From Chromatiales bacterium (GTDB lineage Bacteria; Pseudomonadota; Gammaproteobacteria; Chromatiales; Chromatiaceae), in NCBI GenBank assembly GCA_024639625.1, contig JAHEIA010000230.1, positions 1-5,688 on the forward strand: a stretch of DNA of 5,688 bases. Reading direction: 5' to 3'. Within the stretch, counting starts at the first letter, position 1. Each line of letters starts with the position of its first letter. The translations under genes and the position numbers were made by a program. Of the stretch, positions 1-5,688 are shown piece by piece. Below the pieces are notes generated by a model. The model saw only the letters and a program-made list of their open reading frames with translations. It was not told where the DNA came from and made no database searches.

Positions 1-590
1 AGTCGGCCGACGCGGAACGGCAGCTCGCGCAGCCTTCTGCACAACGCGTTGGCGGGAGGATCGCCCGCCCGTCCGCCGTCATGGCTGGCCAACCCGATAT
101 GGATTCGACCACCGAGAAAGGTCCCTACCGTCAGCACTACAGCTTGCGCCCGAAAGCGCAGCCCCATCTGGGTCACCACGCCGCACACCCGATCCCCTTG
201 CAACAAGAGATCGTCCACCGTCTGCTGAAAAATATTGAGATTCGGCTGATTCTCCAGCACAGAGCGGATGTACGCCTTGTAGAGCACCCGGTCGGCCTGT
301 GCTCGGGTCGCCCTGACCGCAGGCCCTTTGCGGGCATTCAGCGTGCGAAACTGGATCCCGGCGTGATCCGCCGCGCGGGCCATGACACCACCGAGCGCGT
401 CGATCTCCTTCACCAGGTGACCCTTGCCGATGCCGCCGATCGCCGGGTTGCAGCTCATCTGTCCCAGGGTTTCGATGTTCTGGGTCAGCAACAGGGTGCG
501 CACGCCCATTCGCGCGGCGGCCAAGGCAGCCTCGGTCCCGGCATGCCCTCCACCCACCACGATCACGTCATAGCGCTCTGCCTGAAACAT
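1..590 (-). CDS. mnmG: MnmG (GidA), tRNA U34 carboxymethylaminomethyl-modification FAD protein, N-terminal part
   Basis: This is the FAD/NADH-binding subunit of the MnmE-MnmG complex, which installs (carboxymethyl)aminomethyl groups at C5 of wobble U34 in the cytoplasm. Reading leftwards from the ATG at 590-588, the protein begins [20 protein letters not shown]. This is the Rossmann dinucleotide motif GxGxxG with G13, G15 and G18. It is followed by the family signature [12 protein letters not shown] (C47 to H58) and by [17 protein letters not shown] further on. About 196 residues are present of a family length near 630; the rest lies past the left edge and no stop is seen. The start is fixed by alignment with the usual N-terminus; only a weak G-rich stretch (GGGTGAT) precedes it. 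No frame damage is visible. mnmG normally follows mnmE directly, but here mnmE is 4.6 kb upstream, so this copy probably needs its own promoter in 591-756. Identification is near certain. Confidence 0.97.
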   Translation of the reverse strand, partial: MFQAERYDVIVVGGGHAGTEAALAAARMGVRTLLLTQNIETLGQMSCNPAIGGIGKGHLVKEIDALGGVMARAADHAGIQFRTLNARKGPAVRATRAQADRVLYKAYIRSVLENQPNLNIFQQTVDDLLLQGDRVCGVVTQMGLRFRAQAVVLTVGTFLGGRIHIGLASHDGGRAGDPPANALCRRLRELPFRVGR

Positions 591-756
591 TGTGCCATCA
601 CCCAGATTCGATTTATCGGGGATGATATTCTAGTGCAATCGCGAGCCGCTCGATATCTTCATGCCGTCGCACAGAGGGCTGCGTGCAACCACCGCGCAAC
701 GGCCGGCGCGGCGGCCCGAGCCGGACGGCCACAGCAGATCAGCGAGACCCTGTCAG
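591..756. promoter_or_regulatory. Divergent intergenic region between mnmG and the MoxR operon
   Basis: These 166 bases separate the mnmG start (minus) from the preferred ATPase start (plus), so promoters for both directions should lie here; this is inferred from layout. For mnmG the best -10-like hexamer is TAGAAT on the minus strand (627-632), about 37 bases from the ATG, with no good -35. A TTGCAC box (633-638, minus) with TAAATC 17 bases downstream is an alternative but matches poorly. On the plus strand only weak TATTCT- and TATCTT-like boxes (626-631, 654-659) are seen. A perfect short dyad, CGAGC-c-GCTCG, lies at 642-652 and could be an operator. A GC hairpin GGCCG/CGGCC (701-705/712-716) lies in the presumed leader of the operon. 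None of these sites is strong enough to name a regulator. Confidence 0.35.
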
Positions 757-1677
757 ATGCGGTCGAAAATCGACGAAGTTGTCTCACGCGCTAGCCGCGT
801 CATTCTTGGGAAGCCCAGGGTAGTGCGGCTCTCGCTGGCTTGTCTGCTCGCCCGGGGTCACCTGCTGATCGAAGATCAGCCGGGTGTCGGCAAGACCACC
901 CTCGCCCACCTGCTGGCCCAATTGCTCGGCCTGCAGTATCAGCGTATTCAGTTCACCAGCGACTTGCTCCCCGCCGACATCCTAGGGGTAGCGGTATTCG
1001 ATCGCGAGCGCCAGGTGTTCCGGTTCCACCCGGGGCCCGTGTTCTCGCAGTTGGTACTGGCGGACGAGATCAACCGCGCCACGCCCAAGGCGCAGAGCGC
1101 CTTGTTGGAAGCCATGGAGGAGCGCCAGGTTACGGTCGAGGGGAAAACCCGAGCACTGCCGGAACCGTTCTTCGTTATCGCAACCCAGAACCCAACCTAT
1201 CAGATCGGCACCTTTCCGCTCCCCGAGTCGCAGCTCGACCGCTTCCTGATGCGCCTGGAGATCGGCTATCCGGGTCCCGATGCGGAACGCATGCTATTGG
1301 CGGGAGAGGACCGGCGCGATCTTCTCGCCGAGTTGCAGGCAGCCCTGGCACCGGACGAATTGCTCGCGGCGCAACGGCAGGCGATGGCGGTCCATGTAGC
1401 CGATCCGATACTCGATTACTGCCAGGAGCTTCTCAGCTTCAGCCGTGGTGCGTCGCGCTTCCTCTCCGGACTGTCGCCGCGGGCGGGCCTGTCCCTGCTG
1501 CGCGCGGCCAAGGCCTGGGCGCTTCTTGAGGGCCGCGATCACGTCATTCCAGACGATATCCAGGCCGTACTGCAGCCGGTAGTCGACCATCGCCTGCGCT
1601 TTCGCCCCGAGTCCGAGCGGGAGTCCTACAAGAGCGCTTCCGAGGTTCTCCTGAGTTCGGTCCCGGTACCCGCGTGA
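757..1677 (+). CDS. MoxR-family AAA+ ATPase, first gene of the MoxR-DUF58-TgpA operon
   Basis: This is a cytoplasmic AAA+ ATPase of the MoxR family (306 residues from the chosen start). Family members act as chaperones or remodellers for membrane or secreted partners encoded beside them. Counting from the ATG at 757, the Walker A motif is EDQPGVGKTT with K46, Walker B is LVLADE (D103, E104), and sensor 1 is ATQNP (N145). ESQLDRF follows, with R162 a candidate arginine finger. The C-terminal lid helices contain LSPRAGLSLLRAAKAWAL, typical of MoxR. An ATG at 661 would add 32 residues of Arg/Pro/Ala-rich, low-information sequence, so the ATG at 757 (MRSKIDEVVSR...), which matches the usual family N-terminus, is preferred. 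Its ribosome site is weak (GCGAG, about 10 bases upstream). The stop TGA overlaps the GTG start of the DUF58 gene (GTGA), implying translational coupling. Function in this organism is inferred from the operon; the family call is secure. Confidence 0.95.
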   Translation: MRSKIDEVVSRASRVILGKPRVVRLSLACLLARGHLLIEDQPGVGKTTLAHLLAQLLGLQYQRIQFTSDLLPADILGVAVFDRERQVFRFHPGPVFSQLVLADEINRATPKAQSALLEAMEERQVTVEGKTRALPEPFFVIATQNPTYQIGTFPLPESQLDRFLMRLEIGYPGPDAERMLLAGEDRRDLLAELQAALAPDELLAAQRQAMAVHVADPILDYCQELLSFSRGASRFLSGLSPRAGLSLLRAAKAWALLEGRDHVIPDDIQAVLQPVVDHRLRFRPESERESYKSASEVLLSSVPVPA

Positions 1678-2678
1678 GCGCAGTGGCATCGGTCTTGCGG
1701 TCCCGCACCCGCGGCCGGAAGAGCCTGCGGCAACATCTAGCCGCGCTCATGCGGGTGGCTCCCGAAGAGGCCGACGGCGCCCACATGCTGCGGCAGCGCT
1801 ACATTTATATCCTGCCCACCCGCTACGGTTTTCTGTATGCCGCCACGCTCATGGCGATGCTCCTCGGCTCACTCAACTACGCCAGCAACCTGGGGCTCAT
1901 GTACACCTTCCTGCTCGCCGGGTTGGGGTTGGTCTGCATGCTTCTCACCTGGCGCAACCTGCTCGGACTGCGCATCCGGGAAGGCAACGCCACTCCCGTA
2001 TTCGCCGGTCAGGAGGCCGCCTTCGTTGTGGAATTCGAGAACCTGGACCGGCGGCCGCGTTTCGGCCTCGACGCGGAGACTCGACGAGGACCCGGGGGCC
2101 GACTCGACCTTCCGCCGCGCGGACGTCGAGGGGTGCAACTCTGCATGCCGACGGAAAAGCGGGGCAAACTGTGTCTGCTGCGAGTAAAAGTAAGCACTTG
2201 CTATCCGATGGGTCTTTTTAGAGCCTGGTCCTACCTGGATCTTGGCTCGTGTTGTGTGGTGTATCCGCGGCCTGCTGCCAGCGGGCAGCCGGCGTATGCA
2301 GCAGCAGACCAACACAGCACACCGCGAAGCGGCTATCAGGGGGCCGGAGAGGACGATTTCCAGGGCTTGCGGCGCTACCGAGAGGGGGATTCCCCGCGCC
2401 AGATCGACTGGAAGGCGGTGGCAAGGGACAGGGGAGTGCTGAGTAAGGAGTTCGGCAGCGAGCAGGCAAGCCTGCTATGGCTCGATTGGGACGCACTGCC
2501 CGGCTATCTCGGCGTTGAGGACCGCCTACGTCTGCTCTGTCGGTTTGTCTTGGACGCTGACGCAGTGGGGCGCATCTACGGGCTGCGGCTTCCGGGCCGC
2601 CGGCTGACACCGGGCAGCGGACCCGGACAGCGGCACCGGTGCCTCGCGGCCCTGGCAAGCTACTCGCAAGGCGGATGA
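1674..2678 (+). CDS. DUF58-domain inner-membrane protein
   Basis: This 334-residue DUF58 protein has no established biochemical activity. Its genes recur beside MoxR ATPases, often with a transglutaminase, and the DUF58 region is related to von Willebrand A-like folds. An Arg-rich cytoplasmic N-terminus is followed by two predicted membrane segments (about residues 51-67 and 73-92), then a soluble domain. The DUF58 signature is clear at residues 225-251: GEDDFQGLRRYREGDSPR (225-242), then QIDWKAVAR (243-251), then LSKEF. The C-terminal YGLRLPGRRLTPGSGPGQRH stretch is the typical end of this subfamily, so the protein looks complete. The GTG start at 1674 overlaps the stop of the ATPase gene, and the TGA stop shares ATGA with the next start at 2675; no separate ribosome site is obvious, consistent with coupling. 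It may be a substrate or partner of the ATPase and an accessory factor for the transglutaminase, by inference from context. Confidence 0.93.
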   Translation: MSAVASVLRSRTRGRKSLRQHLAALMRVAPEEADGAHMLRQRYIYILPTRYGFLYAATLMAMLLGSLNYASNLGLMYTFLLAGLGLVCMLLTWRNLLGLRIREGNATPVFAGQEAAFVVEFENLDRRPRFGLDAETRRGPGGRLDLPPRGRRGVQLCMPTEKRGKLCLLRVKVSTCYPMGLFRAWSYLDLGSCCVVYPRPAASGQPAYAAADQHSTPRSGYQGAGEDDFQGLRRYREGDSPRQIDWKAVARDRGVLSKEFGSEQASLLWLDWDALPGYLGVEDRLRLLCRFVLDADAVGRIYGLRLPGRRLTPGSGPGQRHRCLAALASYSQGG

Positions 2679-4651
2679 AGCGGGCGGCGGCGAAGCGACC
2701 GGTCGTGGCAACCCGGTTGGTCGTCGGAGCGACCGGCTTGGTGGCCATCGCCTCCCTTCCCTTGTTGCCCTATCTCAGCCCCTGGATCAGCGGTTTTTTC
2801 GCTTCTGTGCTTGCCCTGCGCCTGCTCACGCTGCGCAGCACGCAAAAGATCGGGCGCTGGATCCTGGTGGCTCTCAGCATCGCCGGAACCGTGCTCGTGC
2901 TTTCGCAGCAGCACAGCCTGTTCGGGCGCGATGCCGGCGTGTCGCTGCTGCTCCTGATGCTGGGCCTGAAGCTATTGGAACTGGGGTCGGGGCGCGACCT
3001 GATGGTTACGGTCTTCCTGACCTTCTTTCTTTGCGCCAGCGTGTTCCTATTTGCCCAGAGCATCGCGATAACCGCCCTCATGCTCGCGGTTACCCTGGGT
3101 CTTGTCGCGCTGCTTAGCGAGGCGCACCGGGTCCAACCCTCGACCTCTGTTACCCAACCGGCGCGCGCGGCGCTGCCGATGCTGTTGCAAGCCATCCCCA
3201 TCATGCTGGTGCTGTTCGTGCTCTTCCCACGCATCTCGGGCCCGCTCTGGGGCCTGGGCGGGCAGGACGGCAGAGGGCGGAGCGGATTCAGCGATCGGAT
3301 GAGTCCGGGTAGCATCAGCGAACTCGTGCTCTCGGACGAGATCGCGTTCCGCGCCAAGTTCGTCGGCAGCGCACCCCCGGCGCGGCAGCGCTACTGGCGA
3401 GGCCTGGTATTTTGGCAAACCGACGGCAAGGACTGGACTCTAGCTGGGGGCGACAGCTTGGATCCCGCAAGTCTGGAATACAGCACTTCGGACGCCGCAG
3501 TCGAGTACAGTGTCACCCTGGAACCCCACTTTCGGCGCTGGGCATTCGCTCTGGATCTGCCGGCGACGGTTCCGGCCGGCATGGAGATCCACAGGGATTT
3601 CTCGCTTCGTGCGCAACGGCCGGTTCGCGCGCCACTACGTTACCAGATGCGCTCCCACCTCAGCTACAACACCGGCCCGCTGTCGCCAGACGAGCGCGGC
3701 CGGGCGCTTCAACTACCGGCTAACACCAGCAAGCGCATGGAGAAACTAGCGCTGTCCTGGGAGCAAACGAACACGACACCTTCGGAAGTTGTGCGGGCCG
3801 CCCTGGATTTCTTCCACCGGGAGGAGTTCGTGTACACCCTGCTCCCGCCCCGGCTCGGCGCCAATCCGGCGGACGAGTTCTTGTTCGACACGCGGCGCGG
3901 ATTCTGCGAACACTTCGCGACCAGCTTTACCTTGCTGATGCGCCTCGCCGGCATCCCAAGCCGCGTAGTGACCGGCTACCAGGGGGCCGAGTTCAATCCT
4001 CACGGCGACTACTACATCGTGCGGCAATCCGACGCCCATGCCTGGTCCGAGGTGTGGGTGGAGGGACAGGGATGGGTCCGTGTAGATCCTACTTCCGCGG
4101 TGGCCCCGGAACGGGTGGAGCATTCGATTGATTTGCGGCTTATGGGAAGCGGGATGGCAGTCGGTTTTCAGAATCAGCTCGGCTTTCTGATGGACCTTTG
4201 GCGACAGGGCCACCTGATGCTCGACGCGCTCAACATGGGTTGGCAGCAATGGGTGCTCGATTACGACCGGGAGAACCAAGCGGCTCTGCTGTCCCGCTTG
4301 GGACTCGCTTTCCTCGACCAGCAATGGCTCGGTCTTGCGATGGTTGCAGCGGCTGCGGCAGTGGTCCTACTGGTAGCCTTCGCTCAAGGGCGAACCGGTA
4401 ACCCGAGGCTTTCGGCGATCAGCCGGGCCTACCTGCGGTTTTGCGGCAAACTGGAACGCGGAGGCCTTGCCAAACAGGCGAGTGAGGCACCGCGCGCCTA
4501 TGCCGAGCGAATCTGCCGCAAACGGCCCCAGCTCTCGCCCCAGGTGTGGCCGATCACCGAGCTGTACCTAAGCTTGCGCTATGGAGCGGAGGATCCGCGC
4601 CCCGAAGAGGTGCAAAAACTGGCGAGCATGGTACGCCGATTCCGGGCGTAG
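2675..4651 (+). CDS. tgpA: TgpA-type membrane transglutaminase-like protein (DUF3488 / transglutaminase core / DUF4129)
   Basis: This 658-residue inner-membrane protein resembles P. aeruginosa TgpA (PA2873), whose transglutaminase-like domain faces the periplasm and whose gene was reported as essential there. The N-terminal part has about six or seven hydrophobic segments between residues 13 and 190, including KLLELGSGRDL near 99-109, a DUF3488 hallmark. A large extracytoplasmic region follows. The catalytic stretch contains RRGFCEHFATSF (C411), SDAHAWSEVW (H455) and WVRVDPT (D471), the Cys-His-Asp triad of the papain-like transglutaminase fold. The spacings of 44 and 16 residues equal those I recall for TgpA (C404/H448/D464). 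One membrane helix follows at about 553-573 (AMVAAAAAVVLLVAFAQG), then a cytoplasmic DUF4129 tail. The ATG at 2675 overlaps the DUF58 stop. A start at 2639 is possible but lies inside the upstream gene and adds no typical sequence. The substrate is unknown; a cell-envelope role is inferred. All catalytic residues are intact. Confidence 0.95.
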   Translation: MKRAAAKRPVVATRLVVGATGLVAIASLPLLPYLSPWISGFFASVLALRLLTLRSTQKIGRWILVALSIAGTVLVLSQQHSLFGRDAGVSLLLLMLGLKLLELGSGRDLMVTVFLTFFLCASVFLFAQSIAITALMLAVTLGLVALLSEAHRVQPSTSVTQPARAALPMLLQAIPIMLVLFVLFPRISGPLWGLGGQDGRGRSGFSDRMSPGSISELVLSDEIAFRAKFVGSAPPARQRYWRGLVFWQTDGKDWTLAGGDSLDPASLEYSTSDAAVEYSVTLEPHFRRWAFALDLPATVPAGMEIHRDFSLRAQRPVRAPLRYQMRSHLSYNTGPLSPDERGRALQLPANTSKRMEKLALSWEQTNTTPSEVVRAALDFFHREEFVYTLLPPRLGANPADEFLFDTRRGFCEHFATSFTLLMRLAGIPSRVVTGYQGAEFNPHGDYYIVRQSDAHAWSEVWVEGQGWVRVDPTSAVAPERVEHSIDLRLMGSGMAVGFQNQLGFLMDLWRQGHLMLDALNMGWQQWVLDYDRENQAALLSRLGLAFLDQQWLGLAMVAAAAAVVLLVAFAQGRTGNPRLSAISRAYLRFCGKLERGGLAKQASEAPRAYAERICRKRPQLSPQVWPITELYLSLRYGAEDPRPEEVQKLASMVRRFRA

Positions 4652-4673
4652 CGGCGGCGAAGCACACCAGCCC

Positions 4674-4928
4674 ATGCCCGCAGTAGATTTAGGGTTGCGC
4701 GCGATTCCTGCGCACAAGGGGACCTTCGCGCAGGCGCGCCTTCGGGTGCGAAGTTTCGTGAGCCGCTTTGGTTACTCGCTCAAGCGTTACCTGCCTGCAC
4801 TGTGCATCATCGGGGGCCTGTTCAACCTAGAAACGGCAGTTGGACGCCGCCCAACGAGCATGTCGAGGGGTATCTGGCGACGACCGCATGGATGCAGGAG
4901 GCAGAGCAACGCATCGAGCGCTTGCTGA
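4674..4928 (+). other. Short unrecognised open frame downstream of tgpA, possibly a gene remnant
   Basis: An 84-codon frame opens with ATG 22 bases after the tgpA stop and ends at TGA 4926-4928. I do not recognise the product. Its middle (about 4750-4830) looks coding, with C- and G-ending codons and a hydrophobic run YLPALCIIGGLFNLETA after FVSRFGYSLKR. After about 4840 the frame turns into Arg/Ser-rich text typical of a wrong frame, while the plus-strand frame starting at 4841 becomes coding-like instead. The two GC hairpins at 4707-4750 fall inside its first third, and no good ribosome site precedes the ATG. I therefore suspect that only part of this stretch was ever coding and that a frameshift near 4830-4845 joined it to the downstream remnant. 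A genuine small membrane protein cannot be excluded. Confidence 0.25.
4707..4750 (+). terminator. Two adjacent GC-rich hairpins after tgpA, candidate terminator or RNA-stabilising element
   Basis: The first hairpin pairs CCTGCGC (4707-4713) with GCGCAGG (4728-4734). Its loop region itself pairs AAGG (4716-4719) with CCTT (4723-4726) around a 3-base loop. The second hairpin follows at once: a six-pair stem (4735-4740 with 4745-4750, one G-U pair) closed by a C(UUCG)G tetraloop, an unusually stable form. It lies 55 bases past the tgpA stop, where an operon end is expected. The T-run after it is poor (AAGTTTCG), so intrinsic termination is uncertain. mRNA 3'-end stabilisation or a REP-like palindromic unit are alternatives. 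Confidence 0.35.
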
Positions 4929-5122
4929 GGCTCAACGACGGTATCTGTGTGCCCACCCTATTTCTGTTCATCGCTCTGGCCGTGGGCGCCGACACGGGAG
5001 ACAGCAGAGTTGTGCTCGCCATCAAGCTGGTGGTCCGGAAGGTCGGTATCGGGCTCGTAGTTGGCCTCGGGATGGCGGCGCTGGGCGCCCGGATACTCCA
5101 GTTCCGTTTGAGTTCTGTTTGA
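4841..5122 (+). pseudogene. Remnant resembling a CPA1-type cation:proton antiporter fragment
   Basis: The open frame here codes LNDGICVPTLFLFIALAVG from 4931, followed about 14 residues later by a second amphipathic/hydrophobic stretch, KVGIGLVVGLGMAALGARIL, before TGA 5120-5122. LNDG(I/L)xxP at the start of a membrane helix is the ion-binding ND motif region of CPA1 (NhaP-like) sodium or potassium/proton antiporters, normally preceded by a stretch like NVEAG. Those proteins have about 400 or more residues and 10-13 helices; only about 63 residues match here and the expected rest is absent on both sides. Just upstream, another frame reads RALAEA over GCGCTTGCTGAGGCT, so a few bases may have been lost at the junction (family form R-A-L-x-x-E-A-G-L-N-D-G). 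Codons from 4841 to 4930 (TPPNEHVEGYLATTAW...) also look coding, but I do not recognise them. The piece ends 41 bases before the mnmE stop and faces it. The call rests on motif memory and is moderate. Confidence 0.45.
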
Positions 5123-5163
5123 CGCGCGGACAAGAAGTGCGCGGCGACGGAATCGATACGGAA

Positions 5164-5688
5164 TCATTTTCCGATACAGAAGCTGGAAAAGATCTCGCCT
5201 AGAAGATCTTCGCTGGTGAATTCCCCGGTAATCTGGCCAAGGGCATACTGCGCCTGGCGCAGGTCTTCCGCAAGCAGCTCACCGGCGCTTGCTTTCTGCA
5301 AGGAACGATCTGCTGTAAGTAAGTACTCACGAGCCTGCTCTAAGGCATTGATGTGGCGTCGTCGGGCGATAAACTCCCCTTCTTGTGGACCTTGAAAACC
5401 GAGCGTTGCAATCAGATGCTGCTTCAGCGTATCGATGCCGGTACCGTATTTTGCCGCGATTGCGATCTCGGTCCGTCCGTCGATGAAACGCATCCCAGGC
5501 GCTGTTCCGGTACGGTCGATCTTGTTGCGTACGAGGGTCAAAGGCACCCCCTCTGGCAGGACACTGGGATCGAGACGGGAATGCTCGGGATCGCTTTCGT
5601 CGTCGAAGATCCACAGGATATGGTCCGCGGTTTCGATCTCCTGCCGAGCCCGGCGAATGCCTTCGAGCTCGACTCGGTCTGCGCTTTC
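5164..5688 (-). CDS. mnmE: MnmE (TrmE), tRNA-modification GTPase, C-terminal part
   Basis: This is the GTPase subunit that works with MnmG to modify U34 of tRNAs. The C-terminal 174 residues are present; the window edge falls in frame, and the N-terminal formyl-THF-binding domain plus G1-G3 motifs (about 280 residues) lie past the right edge. Visible parts are ESADRVELEGIRRARQEIE just after the expected DTAG motif, the G4 motif RNKID (N and D bind guanine), and the helical C-terminal domain. The protein ends in GEIFSSFCIGK followed by TGA at 5166-5164. The Cys in the terminal FCIGK is conserved and needed for the modification reaction in E. coli MnmE. No damage is visible. Transcription runs toward the antiporter remnant and the tgpA operon, which are convergent with it; I see no clear terminator with a T-run in the 41 bases after the stop. 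Confidence 0.97.
   Translation of the reverse strand, partial: ESADRVELEGIRRARQEIETADHILWIFDDESDPEHSRLDPSVLPEGVPLTLVRNKIDRTGTAPGMRFIDGRTEIAIAAKYGTGIDTLKQHLIATLGFQGPQEGEFIARRRHINALEQAREYLLTADRSLQKASAGELLAEDLRQAQYALGQITGEFTSEDLLGEIFSSFCIGK

Noticed and set aside
610..638. Promoter-like pair TTGCAC / TAAATC (17-base spacer) for mnmG on the minus strand
   Set aside because: Each box matches the sigma-70 consensus at only about half its positions, so it is mentioned only as a weak alternative and not called as a promoter.
81..794. A 237-codon plus-strand open frame
   Set aside because: It lies antisense to mnmG for most of its length, the product is His/Arg/Ala-rich with no recognisable domain, and the minus-strand frame is an unmistakable MnmG.
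840..1529. A 229-codon plus-strand frame within the MoxR ATPase gene
   Set aside because: It is a shifted frame of the ATPase gene; the product is Arg/Pro/Gly-rich and has none of the motifs seen in the real frame.
2660..3418. Overlapping minus-strand frames (84, 195 and 123 codons) opposite tgpA
   Set aside because: They are low-complexity Arg/Ser/Pro-rich products opposite a gene with strong domain evidence, typical of antisense frames in GC-rich DNA.
4822..5133. A 103-codon minus-strand frame between tgpA and mnmE
   Set aside because: The product is Ser/Thr/Pro/Arg-rich without motifs, as expected from the complement of the hydrophobic plus-strand remnant.
5189..5210. Inverted repeat AAGATCT / AGATCTT, considered as the mnmE terminator
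   Set aside because: It falls inside the mnmE coding sequence (codons for the EDLLGEIFSS region), has a low-GC stem and no T-run after it in the direction of transcription.

Overview
The window comes from a GC-rich proteobacterial chromosome (GC a little above 60% by eye). The two edge genes are the tRNA-modification pair mnmG and mnmE, and both encoded proteins look like ordinary gammaproteobacterial versions. The central genes are the MoxR / DUF58 / transglutaminase set known from Pseudomonas and other gammaproteobacteria. I cannot name a genus.

Layout from left to right. Positions 1-590 (minus strand) hold the N-terminal third of mnmG, whose remainder lies beyond the left edge. Positions 591-756 are a divergent intergenic region. 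Positions 757-4651 (plus strand) are a tight three-gene operon with 4-base stop/start overlaps (GTGA, then ATGA): a MoxR-family AAA+ ATPase, a DUF58 membrane protein and a TgpA-type membrane transglutaminase. Positions 4652-5163 hold no intact recognisable gene. They contain two GC-rich hairpins, a short unrecognised open frame and a frame-disrupted remnant that resembles a CPA1-type cation:proton antiporter. Positions 5164-5688 (minus strand) are the C-terminal part of mnmE, which continues beyond the right edge.

How the genes work together. MnmE (GTPase) and MnmG (FAD protein) form one complex that modifies U34 of certain tRNAs. Their genes are commonly adjacent and co-oriented. Here they keep the orientation and order (mnmE upstream, mnmG downstream on the minus strand) but are separated by about 4.6 kb of opposite-strand DNA. 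The three-gene operon is a self-contained unit: a MoxR ATPase probably acts as a chaperone or remodeller for the DUF58 protein and the transglutaminase at the inner membrane. This cassette is known from P. aeruginosa (PA2875-PA2873), so the genes themselves are not novel. The unusual points are its location and the degraded DNA between it and mnmE, which suggest that this junction has accepted and lost foreign genes. I see no CRISPR array, tRNA, rRNA, transposase or obviously new system.
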